A DNA stretch of 64,000 bases. It comes from Streptococcus marmotae. Lineage in GTDB: Bacteria > Bacillota > Bacilli > Lactobacillales > Streptococcaceae. The DNA lies in assembly GCF_001623565.1 (NCBI RefSeq), contig NZ_CP015196.1, forward strand, positions 620,001-684,000, written 5' to 3'. The translations under genes were made by a program, and so were the position numbers. The notes beneath the pieces were generated by a model. That model was not told the origin of the DNA. It did not search any database and saw only the letters and a list, made by a program, of their open reading frames with translations. Each line of letters starts with the position of its first letter. Position 1 is the stretch's first letter. This document shows, piece by piece, positions 37,179 to 46,905 of this stretch.

Positions 37179-37649
37179 CTAATACCTCGGATAAGGGTGA
37201 AAATCCTTTTCTTGCAAAGCCACTCTGCCATTTTCAAAAGCCTCTTTATCCCAGACAATCGCAAATTCTTCTGCTTCTTCATCTGCCAAAAAGTCCATTA
37301 AATCATCCAGTCCTTTTTCAGCTGCTTCTGCCAAAAATCCGACAAAATAAGCCAAAAACTCACTGGATAACCCTTTTTTCTGCTCATAAGGAATCGTCGC
37401 TAAATACTCCTCTTCCTGAACAGTTGATTTTAGAGGATTATAAAATAAGACTGCCTCTTCAAAGAAGATATCTTCTGTTGTCCGATTTCCCTCATCATCA
37501 ACTGTTTCAATACCTGCCTGATTTTCCACTTCTAACAGAAAAGCGACCTCCACCGCATGATTTTTCTTATCCCAATTGATTTCAAAATCGTATGGAAAAT
37601 CCTTCTCCATGCTCTTATCCAACACATCTAAAAATCCGTACTTACTCAT
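37179..37649 (-). CDS. DUF3013 family protein
   Basis: 156 residues, acidic (DDLMDFLADEEAEEFAIVWD) and probably cytosolic. It starts MSKYGFLDVLDKSMEKDFPY. This family is confined mainly to streptococci and lactococci and usually sits beside rarA, as here, where the two genes are divergent. Function unknown. Confidence 0.8.
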   Translation of the reverse strand: MSKYGFLDVLDKSMEKDFPYDFEINWDKKNHAVEVAFLLEVENQAGIETVDDEGNRTTEDIFFEEAVLFYNPLKSTVQEEEYLATIPYEQKKGLSSEFLAYFVGFLAEAAEKGLDDLMDFLADEEAEEFAIVWDKEAFENGRVALQEKDFHPYPRY

Positions 37650-37734
37650 CTTGCCTCACTTTGCTGTATTTATGATAGAATATATAGATAAGTGTAACAC
37701 AAAACCAGCCAAAAAGATAGGAGATGGGAAATCC

Positions 37735-39020
37735 ATGATTGAGAATTTAGCACTGAGCATGCGTCCCAAAACCATTGACCAAATTATTGGCCAAGACCAC
37801 TTAGTCGGAGAAGGAAAGATTATCCGCCGGATGGTCGAGGCAAAACGCCTGTCTTCCATGATTTTATATGGCCCACCAGGCATTGGAAAGACCAGTATCG
37901 CAAGTGCCATAGCAGGAACCTCAAAATACGCTTTTCGTACTTTCAATGCGACTGTTGACACCAAAAAGCGACTCCAAGAAATTGCAGAAGAAGCCAAGTT
38001 TTCAGGCGGTCTGATTCTACTTCTCGATGAAATTCATCGCTTGGACAAGACCAAACAAGATTTTCTCTTGCCTCTCCTTGAAAACGGCAATCTCATCATG
38101 ATTGGTGCTACCACAGAAAATCCATTCTTCTCCGTGACACCGGCTATTCGCAGTCGTGTTCAGATTTTTGAGCTAGAACCACTTTCCAACGACGACATCA
38201 AAACAGCCGTTCAAATGGCTATTACTGATACTGAGCGTGGCTTTGATTTCCCGGTCTCTCTCGATGATGAGGCTCTTGATTTCATTGCAACCAGTACCAA
38301 TGGGGACTTACGTTCTGCCTTTAACTCCCTTGAGTTAGCCGTCCTATCCACCCCGAGAATGAAGAGGGCGTCCGCCACATCACACGCGATACCATGGAAA
38401 ATAGTTTACAAAAAAGCTATATCACCATGGATAAGAATGGCGACGGACATTACGATGTCCTCTCTGCTCTTCAAAAATCCATCCGTGGGAGTGATGTCAA
38501 TGCCAGTCTCCACTATGCAGCTCGCTTGATTGAAGCTGGTGATTTACCAAGCCTTGCAAGGCGACTCATGGTGATTGCCTACGAAGACATCGGACTTGCC
38601 AATCCCGAAGCCCAAATCCACACGGTAACGGCCCTTGAAGCCGCTCAAAAAATTGGTTTTCCAGAAGCTCGCATCCCCATTGCCAACATTGTCATTGATC
38701 TCGCCCTGTCACCAAAATCAAACTCTGCTTATCTAGCCATGGATCAAGCAATTGCTGACCTCAAAAAAACAGGGCATCTTCCCATTCCACGGCATCTCCG
38801 GGATGGTCATTACAAGGGAAGCAAGGAGTTAGGCAATGCACAAGATTATCTCTATCCCCATAACTTTCCTGAAAAATGGGTTGACCAGCAGTATCTACCA
38901 GATAAATTGCGCGATAAGCAATATTTTTCAGCTAATGAGACTGGGAAATACGAGCGAGCACTCAAACTAACCCAGGAAAAAATTCAAGCATTAAAAAATC
39001 GAAAGCGTAAAAAACCTTGA
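37735..39020 (+). pseudogene. rarA: Replication-associated recombination ATPase RarA, frameshifted near 38350
   Basis: From ATG 37735 (AGGAG about 12 bases upstream) the frame shows Walker A GPPGIGKTSIASA, Walker B LLLDEIHRL and sensor ATTENPFFSV. The RarA frame is lost at TATCCACCCCGAG. From 38352 another frame continues PENEEGVRHITRDTMENS to the normal end at 39020. One missing base, for example a C in this C-rich stretch, explains it. Repair gives about 428 residues, the normal family size. The protein acts at stalled forks. It may be a real mutation or a base-call error. Confidence 0.88.
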
Positions 39021-39117
39021 GAGAGTAAGCCGAACACGTCTTTTTTTGACAACGCTTCCTTTTTTTCAAATTTTCTCTTGATTTTTTTCAAAAATATGGT
39101 AAGATAAATACATAGAT

Positions 39118-39315
39118 AAGAACTGCTGTGGTATACGAATTCATACCTATGTGTTGACCGACTATTTTTGTATTACTAGGGAAACAAGAGTTTTCTAACA
39201 GTATGCAGGCCGTCTCACACGGAAGCGACTGAAGTTAGAAACGAGTTACCCACCTGCTACTTACTGTGCGGGATCAATACAATTCATGAATCACCGGTAC
39301 CAATACAGCGTTTTT
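39118..39315 (+). ncRNA. ssrS: 6S RNA
   Basis: About 200 bases. CTGCTGTGGTA and GAATTCAT near the 5' end pair with ATGAATCACC and TACCAATACAGC near the 3' end, giving the long closing stem of a 6S RNA with a large central bubble. An extended -10 (TATGGTAAGAT) lies just upstream and T-rich sequence follows. A place next to rarA and before tRNA-Lys agrees with 6S genes in related Firmicutes. 6S RNA traps sigma-A RNA polymerase. Ends are approximate; no covariance search was run. Confidence 0.7.
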
Positions 39316-39319
39316 CTTT

Positions 39320-39393
39320 TCCTTCCTTAGCTCAGCTGGCAGAGCAGCGGACTCTTAATCCGTGGGTCGTAGGTTCGATCCCTACAGGGAGGA
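39320..39393 (+). tRNA. tRNA-Lys (anticodon CTT)
   Basis: A complete cloverleaf: acceptor TCCTTCC/GGGAGGA, D arm AGCTCAGCTGGCAGAGC, anticodon stem GCGGA/TCCGT around CTCTTAA (anticodon CTT), T arm with GGTTCGATCC. The CCA is not encoded. It starts a few bases after the 6S RNA. Confidence 0.93.
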
Positions 39394-39402
39394 TATATCT
39401 CC

Positions 39403-39430
39403 GAAAGCCTTGCACTGCAGGGCTTTTTTG
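39403..39430 (+). terminator. Terminator of tRNA-Lys
   Basis: AAAGCCTTGCA and TGCAGGGCTTTTTT form a stem-loop about 10 bases after the tRNA. Confidence 0.85.
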
Positions 39431-39601
39431 ATTGTAAATAGCAAATTTGCTCTACTTTTCCGTTTTCATTAAATTTTCAAGATTATTCTACAACCCTAGC
39501 GATTGCTTCACCTTCTCTATGTCCCTATAGCCTTTGGAATTACCCTATGACCACTGCTTTATGAAGATGAGGGATAGAGTTATATTTGTTCCTTGTCGAT
39601 A

Positions 39602-39700
39602 TTATACTCGTCAAAAATCAAAATCTGCCGTCGTTAACTCGCCTTGCTGAACTCTACTAGTTCTACCTTCGTTTTTAAGGACATGACTTGGTTTTTTCAG
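39602..39700. repeat. MITE-like repeat, left end
   Basis: ATTATACTCGTCAAAAATCA continues into AAATCTGCCGTCGTTAACTC and CTTGCTGAACTCTACTAG, matching the other copies of the dispersed element. Its right end is degenerate (TTTTTAAGGACATGACTTGG). Nothing coding is seen in 39430-39880. Confidence 0.6.
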
Positions 39701-39917
39701 CCGGTTACCATTTTGATAGGCCGTAATCAAACAATTGACACAGTTTCTGCCTAGATCTACACAGGCTCTGCTTTTCTATTTTAAGCATTTTTCTAGTTTA
39801 ACAGATAGGACTTCGACTGATAGTACAACTACTACAAGATACACGACAAGATAAGATGGAGAATGACAGATGTTGCGCTTTTTGATATAATGAAGTGATT
39901 ATATCGAGGAGAATCCA

Positions 39918-41462
39918 ATGGCAGAGACAGAAACAACATACAGTCGTTCAGAAAATTACTCACAGCATGTAAGAGGAGGGAAGCGCAGACGGCACGCACG
40001 TCAGCAGCAGGCACATTACGACCAGTCATTCAATGAGCGACTAGTGTCAACAAAAGTATGGCCCGCCTTTCTTTGGAGCCTAGTTGTAAGCGCTCTTAGT
40101 GTTGCTAATCCCTACTTAATGCAACTCGCAACAAATTTACAATCTCAGGATTTGTACGCTGGTATGGCGATGCAGGCCGGACAAAGTCCCTATGGGCAAT
40201 TCTTTGGCACGAGTGGCGTTCTTTATTATTTAGTTACTTATATCGGCTCTTTTTTCGATACAACAATTGGATTAGCTGGGTTACAGTTTATCGCCTTGCT
40301 AGTAGCTGGTATCTACTTCTATAAGATTTCTGCTTATTTTAGCAATTCGTCCCAGGCGGCTACGAGTTTACAGCATTGGTTTTATCTATTTCTTTTAGCA
40401 CTCAATTTTGGTGGTATTCAGGCTAGTCTGTTCGTCTTACCTGTTCTGTTCACCAGTTTGTGGTTGCTAATTCGCTATTTTGAAAATGCTGTGCGGGACG
40501 AAGCCTTCATTTTATACGGAATTGATGCAGCGATTGCTTTTATGATATATCCAAAAAGCAGTTTACTCTGGGTCGTCTCTGTCCTAGTGCTATTGGTTTA
40601 CAATGCGACACATCATCAGATTGCAAGAGGGATTTATCAGGCCTTAGCCACTATCTTTGGATTTTTATTGATTGTTTATTCGGTAGGGTATTATACTTTT
40701 GAGGCTCAAATATTAGGTTCTGCCATTCACCAGACGTTTTTATATGAATTAGGGTTGAATTTCAGCTATGACGGTATTTTATGGACGGTTGCCCAAGTCG
40801 GTATCTTTCTTGTTTTATCAGGTTTTTTGAAGCATTTTATACAGACCGTAGGATCGCTGGAACAACATCGACATACCTATGTAAAAGTTATTGTACTGCT
40901 AACATTCTTTGTGCAATTATTCTTTGTTGTAGCAAGCGGGCATTTTGCAATTAGTCAGCTGGTCTTGTTCCTGCCCTATGGCTTTATCATGTCCTTGATT
41001 CACTACATGCCTGAAGATGATGATGCGTTTGATGACGATGAGGCTTATTCCTATCTTCGCTCAAGTTTCTACTTACCTCTTTTACTCTGCTTGTTCCTGT
41101 TTGTACAGCCTGCTATGACGTATTTTGTCGAAGGAGATTTGACGAAGGAGCGTGAGAGTCTGGCTCGCTACATCCGTAATAATTCCAAAAGTTCCGATAC
41201 AGTATATGCCTGGGATGACAGTGCTCAGATTTATCTTCAAAGCAAGCGATTGTCCGCTGCAACTATCCTAACTCCAACGCCGTACTTGGATAGACAATCG
41301 AATCAAGATAGCCTGACATTTGATTTAAACAAAAACAAGGCCCGCTATATTGCGGTCAATCACCAAGTGGCCATGCTAGACAGCGTCCAAGAAAACTTGG
41401 AGGCAAATTATGAAAAAGTAGACTTAGGCACAAAACGACTCAGCTTATATGAGAAAAAATAG
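39918..41462 (+). CDS. Polytopic membrane protein, Ccs4-like
   Basis: 514 residues: a basic, hydrophilic N-terminus (GKRRRHARQQQAHYD), then about ten hydrophobic segments with an acidic loop (PEDDDAFDDDEAY), and a soluble C-terminal domain of about 110 residues (ARYIRNNSKSSDTVYAWDDS). The overall shape resembles PMT/DUF2079-type membrane glycosyltransferases. A pneumococcal counterpart beside nrdD has been called competence-induced Ccs4, but I see no ComX box here. Promoter TATAAT lies at about 39885 and CGAGGAG precedes the ATG. Function unknown. Confidence 0.65.
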   Translation: MAETETTYSRSENYSQHVRGGKRRRHARQQQAHYDQSFNERLVSTKVWPAFLWSLVVSALSVANPYLMQLATNLQSQDLYAGMAMQAGQSPYGQFFGTSGVLYYLVTYIGSFFDTTIGLAGLQFIALLVAGIYFYKISAYFSNSSQAATSLQHWFYLFLLALNFGGIQASLFVLPVLFTSLWLLIRYFENAVRDEAFILYGIDAAIAFMIYPKSSLLWVVSVLVLLVYNATHHQIARGIYQALATIFGFLLIVYSVGYYTFEAQILGSAIHQTFLYELGLNFSYDGILWTVAQVGIFLVLSGFLKHFIQTVGSLEQHRHTYVKVIVLLTFFVQLFFVVASGHFAISQLVLFLPYGFIMSLIHYMPEDDDAFDDDEAYSYLRSSFYLPLLLCLFLFVQPAMTYFVEGDLTKERESLARYIRNNSKSSDTVYAWDDSAQIYLQSKRLSAATILTPTPYLDRQSNQDSLTFDLNKNKARYIAVNHQVAMLDSVQENLEANYEKVDLGTKRLSLYEKK

Positions 41463-41466
41463 TGGA

Positions 41467-41496
41467 AATGATTGTGAAAGCAATCATTTTTTACTT
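41467..41496 (+). terminator. Terminator of the Ccs4-like gene
   Basis: AAATGATTG-TGAAAG-CAATCATTTTTT directly follows the stop codon. Confidence 0.88.
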
Positions 41497-41545
41497 TTTC
41501 TCTTATCCTATATATTGTGCTTTTGATAAAAAAACGATAAAACTC

Positions 41546-41595
41546 ATACTAGATATTGAATTTCTGTTTGTGAAGTGATACACTATAGAAAGACA
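41546..41595 (+). promoter_or_regulatory. Putative tandem NrdR boxes upstream of nrdD
   Basis: ATACTAGATATTGAAT (41546-41561) and ACACTATAGAAAGACA (41580-41595) resemble the NrdR consensus ACACWATATATWGTGT at 12 and 11 of 16 positions. They are spaced 34 bases start to start, near three helical turns as in known NrdR sites. The second overlaps the likely -10. Eye-matched only. Confidence 0.45.
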
Positions 41596-41612
41596 GAAAA
41601 GGAGAATACGAA

Positions 41613-43823
41613 ATGGTAGTACAAGTAGAACAAATGATTGTGCCAGAAATTCTTGTTCTAAAGCGTGATGGGCGGACAGTAGTCTTTGATGCGGGAAAGA
41701 TTTTTTCAGCTCTTAGTCGTGCTAATGCTGAGCTAGAGCAACCTTGTTCACAGGCGGTTCTTGAACACATTGTAGAAGCTGTACTCGAAGAAATTGGTCG
41801 CCGTTTTCATCAGGATATTCAAATTTATGAAATTCAGACCATTGTTGAACAAGAATTGCTAAAGGCACACTTGTATGAATTGGCAGAAGTTTATATTCAG
41901 TATCGGACCAGACGTGATTTTGAGCGTCATCAGGCGATGGACATTAATTTTTCCATTGAAAAACTCTTGAAAAAAGACCAAACGGTCGTCAATGAAAATG
42001 CCAATAAGGATAGCGAGGTCTTTAATACCCAACGTGATTTGACAGCAGGAATTGTGGGAAAATCGATTGGGCTCAAGCTCTTGCCAGCTCATGTGGCAAA
42101 TGCCCACCAAAAAGGGGATATTCATTTCCACGATTTAGATTACAGTCCCTATACACCAATGACCAACTGCTGTTTGATTGATTTTAAGGGGATGTTGGCT
42201 AAGGGATTTAAAATTGGAAATGCAGAAGTGGAAAGTCCCAAGTCTATTCAGACAGCAACAGCTCAGATTTCGCAAATTATCGCGAATGTCGCCTCAAGTC
42301 AGTATGGTGGCTGCACAGCAGATCGTGTAGATGAGTTGTTAGCACCGTATGCAGAATTGAATTATCAGAAGCATTTAAAGGATGCAAGAGAGTGGGTCTT
42401 GCCTGAAAAGCAGGAAGACTATGCACGTGAAAAGACTAAAAAAGACATCTACGATGCCATGCAGTCCTTGGAATATGAGATTAACACCCTCTTCACCTCA
42501 AATGGGCAGACACCGTTTACTTCTCTAGGATTTGGCTTGGGGACTTCTTGGTTTGAACGAGAAATTCAACGGGCTATTTTACAAATTCGAATAAAAGGCT
42601 TAGGGAGTGAAGAGCGGACGGCTATTTTTCCAAAGTTGATTTTTACCTTGAAACGTGGTTTGAACCTAGAAGAAGGAAGTCCAAACTACGACATCAAGCT
42701 CTTAGCCTTAGAATGTGCAACGAAGAGAATGTATCCTGATGTTTTGTCTTATGATAAAATCAAGGAATTGACGGGCTCTTTCAAAGCGCCGATGGGCTGT
42801 AGATCGTTCTTACAGGGCTGGTTGGATGAAAATGGGGAAGAAGTCAATTCTGGTCGCATGAATCTTGGCGTGGTCACGCTCAATCTACCGCGGATTGCGA
42901 TGGAGTCTGGTGGTGATATGGACACGTTTTGGGCTATTTTTGAGGAACGAATGGCGATTGCTAAGGATGCTTTAGTTTATCGCTTACACCGTGTCATGGA
43001 GGCACGGCCAGCCAATGCCCCTATTCTGTACCAATATGGAGCATTTGGGCAACGTTTGGGCAAAGACGATGAAGTCGGGCAGCTGTTTATCAAACGTAGA
43101 GCGACCATTTCCTTGGGCTATATCGGTCTTTATGAAGTTGCTACGATCTTCTATGGCAGTGAATGGGAAGGAAATCCAGCTGCGAAAGAGTTCACGCTTG
43201 ACATTATTCGTGTCATGAAAGAGTGTGTCGGTACTTGGTCGGATGAATACGATGTTCATTTTTCAATCTACTCAACGCCATCTGAGAGTTTGACTGATCG
43301 TTTTTGTCGCTTGGATCGGGAAAAATTTGGTTTGGTCAAGGATATTACGGATAAGGAATATTACACCAATTCTTTCCATTACGATGTTCGAAAAAATCCA
43401 ACACCGTTTGAAAAATTAGAATTTGAAAAGGCCTATCCAGAGGCAGGTGCGACAGGTGGATTTATCCACTATTGTGAATATCCTGTTTTGCAACAAAATC
43501 CTAAGGCCTTAGAAGCTGTGTGGGATTTTGCTTATGACCGTGTGGGTTATTTGGGGACCAATACCCCGATTGATCGCTGCTATGAATGCCATTTTGAGGG
43601 AGATTTCACACCGACGGAGCGAGGCTTTGAGTGCCCAAATTGTGGCAACAGGGATCCTAAAACAGTTGATGTGGTCAAGAGAACCTGTGGTTATTTAGGA
43701 AATCCGCAGGCACGGCCAATGGTAAATGGACGGCACAAGGAAATTGCCGCGCGTGTGAAGCACATGAATGGCTCAACCATCAATAGAGAAGGAGAAAAAG
43801 ATGGGGAAATACCAGCTAGATGA
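41613..43823 (+). CDS. nrdD: Anaerobic ribonucleoside-triphosphate reductase
   Basis: 736 residues, class III reductase. An ATP-cone is at about 10-95 (LVLKRDGRTVVFDAGKIFSA). The C-terminal zinc site is CYECHFEGDF with CPNCGNRD, and the glycyl radical is in RTCGYLGNPQARP. It reduces NTPs to dNTPs without oxygen after activation by NrdG (45103). AAGGAG precedes the ATG. Overlaps the following 45-codon gene. Confidence 0.95.
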   Translation: MVVQVEQMIVPEILVLKRDGRTVVFDAGKIFSALSRANAELEQPCSQAVLEHIVEAVLEEIGRRFHQDIQIYEIQTIVEQELLKAHLYELAEVYIQYRTRRDFERHQAMDINFSIEKLLKKDQTVVNENANKDSEVFNTQRDLTAGIVGKSIGLKLLPAHVANAHQKGDIHFHDLDYSPYTPMTNCCLIDFKGMLAKGFKIGNAEVESPKSIQTATAQISQIIANVASSQYGGCTADRVDELLAPYAELNYQKHLKDAREWVLPEKQEDYAREKTKKDIYDAMQSLEYEINTLFTSNGQTPFTSLGFGLGTSWFEREIQRAILQIRIKGLGSEERTAIFPKLIFTLKRGLNLEEGSPNYDIKLLALECATKRMYPDVLSYDKIKELTGSFKAPMGCRSFLQGWLDENGEEVNSGRMNLGVVTLNLPRIAMESGGDMDTFWAIFEERMAIAKDALVYRLHRVMEARPANAPILYQYGAFGQRLGKDDEVGQLFIKRRATISLGYIGLYEVATIFYGSEWEGNPAAKEFTLDIIRVMKECVGTWSDEYDVHFSIYSTPSESLTDRFCRLDREKFGLVKDITDKEYYTNSFHYDVRKNPTPFEKLEFEKAYPEAGATGGFIHYCEYPVLQQNPKALEAVWDFAYDRVGYLGTNTPIDRCYECHFEGDFTPTERGFECPNCGNRDPKTVDVVKRTCGYLGNPQARPMVNGRHKEIAARVKHMNGSTINREGEKDGEIPAR

Positions 43824-43938
43824 CAAGGGAAAGGCCCTTGTTGAACGTTACCACGAAAAACATTCGAAAGGTGGCACGACGAAAAAAGACAAGGTTGCCC
43901 AGTTACGGGAACAGTTTTTGAAAAAACAAGAGAAATAA
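43801..43938 (+). CDS. 45-residue basic protein of the nrd locus
   Basis: The ORF opens MGKYQLDDKGKALVERYHEK and ends REQFLKKQEK; it is lysine-rich and helical. It starts inside the nrdD 3' end (23-base overlap) with GAAGGAG upstream. A protein of this size in the same place is found in other streptococci between nrdD and the acetyltransferase gene, as I recall. Function unknown. Confidence 0.75.
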   Translation: MGKYQLDDKGKALVERYHEKHSKGGTTKKDKVAQLREQFLKKQEK

Positions 43939-43969
43939 TAACAGAGGAGGGGCTAAAGCCCTTCTTGTA

Positions 43970-44072
43970 TTATACTACCCTAAAAATGAAAATCTGACGT
44001 CGTTGCCTCACCTTGCTGAACGCTCGTTCTACCTATAGTTTTGTTGCCTAGTCAGATTTTGATTTTTAGAGA
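43970..44072. repeat. MITE-like repeat, full copy of about 103 bp
   Basis: Terminal inverted repeats TATACTACCCTAAAAATGAA and AATCTGACG face AGTCAGATTTTGATTTTTAG. The middle (TTGCTGAACGCTCGTTCTACC) matches the other copies. It lies just before the first acetyltransferase gene, possibly affecting its transcription. Confidence 0.75.
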
Positions 44073-44089
44073 GCCAAAGGAGGAGAGCG

Positions 44090-44593
44090 ATGGAGTTAAG
44101 ACTACCAACCTTAGCAGATAAGGAAGCGATTTTAGAGATGATTGAGGAGTTTCGTCATCGTAATAGTCCCACGGATGGATTTTTTGCTGGGGAGAATTTT
44201 GCCTATGAAGAGTGGCTAGAAACCAATACTAATGCGGAAAGGGGATTAGGAATTCCAGAAGGATTTGTGCCGTTTATTCAGTATGTCTCCTTTGATGGGC
44301 ATGGTCGAGCGTTGGGCTTTCTAAACCTTCGCTTACGGCTCAATGACAAACTTCTGCAACATGGTGGCCATATTGGTTATTGCATTCGTCCCAGCGAACG
44401 CGGAAAAGGCTATGCCAAGGAGCAGCTACGCTTGGGTTTGATAGAAGCGAAGGCTAAGGCTATTTCCCGTGTACTTCTGACTTGCCATGTGGACAATGAA
44501 GCAAGTCGCCGTACCATTCTTTCACAAGGTGGTCAGTTGGAAAATCAGGTTGGTAAAACGGAACAGTACTGGATTGACCTAGAAAGGGAGTAG
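44090..44593 (+). CDS. GNAT family N-acetyltransferase (first of tandem pair)
   Basis: 167 residues, GNAT fold with the acetyl-CoA loop RPSERGKGYAKEQL near residue 100. AGGAGG precedes the ATG. It shares a 155-bp almost identical segment with the next gene (44393-44547 versus 44906-45060). Streptococci usually carry an acetyltransferase between nrdD and nrdG. Substrate unknown. Confidence 0.85.
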   Translation: MELRLPTLADKEAILEMIEEFRHRNSPTDGFFAGENFAYEEWLETNTNAERGLGIPEGFVPFIQYVSFDGHGRALGFLNLRLRLNDKLLQHGGHIGYCIRPSERGKGYAKEQLRLGLIEAKAKAISRVLLTCHVDNEASRRTILSQGGQLENQVGKTEQYWIDLERE

Positions 44594-44596
44594 GCC

Positions 44597-45106
44597 ATGG
44601 AGTTAAGACGACCAATTTTACAAGACAAGCAAGATTTTTTAGATATGCAAGCAGAATTTGAGCGATTTGGCTCACGGGCGAGTGGTAATATTTACGCTTG
44701 GCAGAAGGCAGATGGTAATTTTGAAAGGTGGCTTGACTTGCTGCACCAACAAGAAACGAGGGATGTATTAGAAAGTGGGCTTGGTCCATTTGTCCTTTAT
44801 TTATCCTACGAGGGTAATCGTCTGCTTGGCTTGTTAGCTCTTAGGACAACGAATACCCCTGCGGTACTGGGTGAATATGGCCATATTGGCTACTGCATTC
44901 GTCCTAGCGAACGCGGAAAAGGCTATGCCAAGGAGCAGCTGTGCTTGGGCTTGATAGAAGCGAAGGCTAAGGCTATTTCCCGTGTACTTCTGACTTGCCA
45001 TGTGGACAATGAAGCAAGCCGGCGTACCATTCTTTCACAAGGTGGTCAGTTGGAAAATCAAGTAGATGGGACGGAACGGTATTGGATTGAGTTGGAGGAA
45101 GCATGA
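44597..45106 (+). CDS. GNAT family N-acetyltransferase (second of tandem pair)
   Basis: 169 residues, same fold and same acetyl-CoA loop. The N-terminal half differs strongly from the first copy (MELRRPILQDKQDFLDMQAE versus MELRLPTLADKEAILEMIEE), while the C-terminal half is nearly the same in DNA. Three bases separate the copies, and it overlaps nrdG by 4 bases. Different substrate specificity is possible. Confidence 0.85.
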   Translation: MELRRPILQDKQDFLDMQAEFERFGSRASGNIYAWQKADGNFERWLDLLHQQETRDVLESGLGPFVLYLSYEGNRLLGLLALRTTNTPAVLGEYGHIGYCIRPSERGKGYAKEQLCLGLIEAKAKAISRVLLTCHVDNEASRRTILSQGGQLENQVDGTERYWIELEEA

Positions 45107-45699
45107 ATCATCCAAAACCACAAGAGTGGAAAAGTGAAGAATTGAGTCAAGGACGAATTATCGACTACAAGGCCTTTAATTTTGTGGATGGAGAGGGGGT
45201 ACGCAATTCCCTCTATGTCGCTGGCTGCATGTTTCATTGCGAGGGTTGCTACAATGTGGCAACCTGGTCTTTTAAGGCAGGAATTCCTTATACACAGGAA
45301 TTGGAGGAGCAGATTATGCAGGACCTTGCTCAGCCTTACGTACAGGGCTTGACCTTGCTAGGTGGAGAGCCCTTTCTTAATACGGGGATTCTTCTTCCCT
45401 TAGTCAAGCGTATTCGCAAAGAATTACCTGAAAAGGATATTTGGTCTTGGACTGGCTATACTTGGGAAGAAATGATGCTAGAAACACCAGATAAGCTAGA
45501 ATTACTCAGCTATATCGACATTCTAGTCGATGGCCGGTATGATCGGACCAAGCGCAATCTCATGCTGCAATTTCGTGGTTCGTCTAATCAACGGATTATT
45601 GATGTCCAAAAATCCCTAAGAGAGCAGCAAGTGGTGATTTGGGAGAAGTTGCAAGACGGTACCAATCACTATGAGCAGGTAGTACGAGAGGAAAAATAG
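45103..45699 (+). CDS. nrdG: Anaerobic ribonucleotide reductase activating protein
   Basis: 198 residues, radical SAM. The CxxxCxxC cluster motif is in GCMFHCEGCYN, and LLGGEPFLN is the SAM-binding GGE motif. It generates the glycyl radical on NrdD. It overlaps the preceding acetyltransferase, so the whole nrdD-to-nrdG stretch appears to be one operon. Confidence 0.94.
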   Translation: MNHPKPQEWKSEELSQGRIIDYKAFNFVDGEGVRNSLYVAGCMFHCEGCYNVATWSFKAGIPYTQELEEQIMQDLAQPYVQGLTLLGGEPFLNTGILLPLVKRIRKELPEKDIWSWTGYTWEEMMLETPDKLELLSYIDILVDGRYDRTKRNLMLQFRGSSNQRIIDVQKSLREQQVVIWEKLQDGTNHYEQVVREEK

Positions 45700-45760
45700 A
45701 CCAATTTTCTTCATAATTGTGATATAATGGTAGGGTTATTTTAGGGAAGAGAGTCAGGAA

Positions 45761-46866
45761 ATGTACGATTATATTATTGTTGGAGCTGGACTATCAGGTG
45801 CTGTATTTGCTTACGAGGCGACCAAGCGTGGTAAAACCGTCAAGGTGATTGACAAACGAAACCATATCGGAGGCAATATCTATTGCGAGTCGATTGAAGG
45901 TATCAATGTTCATAAATATGGGGCGCACATTTTCCATACATCTAATAAGCGTATTTGGGATTATGTTAATCAATTTGCAACATTTAACCACTATATCAAT
46001 TCTCCTGTTGCCAATTATCAAGGGAAATTGTATAATCTGCCTTTTAACATGAATACCTTCTATGCCATGTGGGGGACCAAGACTCCGCAAGAAGTGAGGG
46101 AAAAAATTGCTGAGCAGACTCAGCATTTGCAAGGTATAGAGCCAAAAAACTTGGAAGAGCAAGCCTTGAAATTGATTGGAAAAGATGTCTATGAACTATT
46201 GATCAAAGGCTATACGGAAAAGCAGTGGGGACGATCTGCGACGGATTTACCACCCTTTATCATCAAGCGTTTGCCAGTTCGTTTTACATTTGATAATAAT
46301 TACTTTAATGACCGCTACCAAGGAATTCCAGAGGGGGGTACAATGTTATTATTGAAAAAATGTTAGAAGGCATTGAGGTTGAACTTGGTGTAGATTTCTT
46401 TGAAAAAAGACCAGAATGGGAGAGCCAGGCTAAAAAAGTAGTCTTTACAGGCATGATTGACCAGTATTTTGATTACAAGCATGGGGAATTGGACTATCGT
46501 GGACTACACTTTGAGCATGAAGTGTTGGATATAGATAATTTCCAAGGTAATGCTGTGGTCAATTATACCGAGCGCGAAGTCCCTTATACACGGATTATTG
46601 AACATAAGCACTTTGAATTCGGAAGGCAGGAAAAAACCGTTATTACCAGAGAATACCCAGCCGATTGGCAAAAAGGTGAGGAGCCTTACTATCCAATCAA
46701 TGATGCGGAAAACAATGCTATTTTTGCCAAGTATGCAAAAGAGGCAGAAGCTATTCAAGACAGGGTCATTTTCTGTGGTCGTTTAGCAGATTACAAGTAT
46801 TATGATATGCACTTGGTCATCGAACGGGCACTTGCAGTAGTTGAAGCAGAGTTTGCAAAATCGTAA
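45761..46866 (+). pseudogene. glf: UDP-galactopyranose mutase, frameshifted in a G6 tract
   Basis: The first frame (45761-46366) starts MYDYIIVGAGLSGAVFAYEA, an FAD-binding Rossmann motif, and holds GYTEKQWGRS. At CCAGAGGGGGGTACAATG (46331-46344) the frame breaks. Reading one extra G gives PEGGYNVIIEKMLEGIEVEL and continues in the second frame to 46866, for 368 residues, the normal size. The enzyme makes UDP-galactofuranose for capsule or surface glycans. The break is in a homopolymer, so slippage or base-call error are both possible. Confidence 0.9.
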
Positions 46867-46868
46867 TA

Positions 46869-46905
46869 AAATACCAGATTGGAAATGCCCAGTCTGGTGT
46901 TTTTG
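46869..46905 (+). terminator. Terminator of glf
   Basis: ACCAGATTGG and CCAGTCTGGT pair around AAATGC, followed by GTTTTTG. From 46906 to 47245 nothing coding or structured is recognised. Confidence 0.85.

Noticed and set aside
39832-40029. 65-codon reverse ORF upstream of the Ccs4-like gene
   Set aside because: It is antisense to the promoter and first codons of the forward gene and has no ribosome site.
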